Both the position numbers and the translations under genes were made by a program. 5,449 nt of DNA from Bacteroidales bacterium (GTDB taxonomy: Bacteria > Bacteroidota > Bacteroidia > Bacteroidales > WCHB1-69): positions 1 to 5,449 of the forward strand of contig JAKSMH010000104.1 of NCBI GenBank assembly GCA_024400715.1. Direction: 5' to 3'. The notes beneath the pieces were generated by a model. The model saw only the letters and a list, made by a program, of their open reading frames with translations. It had not been told where the DNA came from and did no database searches. Below are positions 5,398 to 5,449 of the stretch, piece after piece (within the stretch, counting starts at the first letter, position 1; the number at the start of each line of letters is the position of its first letter).

Positions 5398-5449
5398 CAA
5401 AATTATTTCCTTCCGAAATCGGCGGGAATCTCCCCCCAGCTTCGGGTGT

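Noticed and set aside
5311..5448. Open frame of 45 codons on the - strand entering from the right edge
   Set aside because: It could be the tail of a gene beyond the window, but it reads through the last hairpin and an AT-rich promoter-like motif and has no recognisable domain.

Overview
The window looks like chromosomal DNA of a Bacteroidales-type (Bacteroidota) bacterium. The grounds are weak or absent Shine-Dalgarno sequences before the genes, AT-rich intergenic DNA, TAnnTTTG-type -7 promoter motifs, an AAA/DUF4143 ATPase of the kind common in that phylum, and an IorA that lacks the usual C-terminal ferredoxin domain. This placement is inferred from gene style, not from a marker gene.

Left part (1-3427, all + strand): five closely packed genes that read as one operon or two joined ones. 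They are the 3' end of iorA, then iorB (TPP-dependent indolepyruvate:ferredoxin oxidoreductase, arylpyruvate to aryl-acetyl-CoA), mreC and mreD (membrane partners of the rod-shape/elongation machinery, overlapping by 8 bp), and tpiA (triosephosphate isomerase). Gaps are 87 bp (iorA-iorB), 26 bp (iorB-mreC) and 8 bp (mreD-tpiA). No mreB, mrdA/PBP2 or rodA is next to mreCD, so the shape genes sit in an unusual metabolic neighbourhood. A strong stem-loop with a T run (3469-3503) ends the operon and probably also serves the convergent gene beyond it.

Middle (3548-4735, - strand): a complete AAA ATPase with a DUF4143 C-terminal domain and a PD-(D/E)XK-like motif. Its leader (4731-4834) is an array of 22-bp-phased repeats. 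The array begins at a -7-like promoter motif and runs into the gene's own ATG, which suggests a dedicated operator or leader control element.

Right part (4745-5449): about 700 bp with no supportable gene. The stretch 4835-5022 is AT-rich and largely featureless. From about 5040 to 5370 the base composition changes and the DNA becomes a dense cluster of stem-loops. Four share a CTC-TYC-GAG core (two in each orientation) with different but compensating stem bases; three other inverted repeats lie between them. -7-like promoter motifs flank the cluster and point inward (5023-5030 on +, 5390-5397 on -). It is either a REP/BIME- or MITE-like repeat element or a structured non-coding RNA; this is the most interesting unexplained part of the window.
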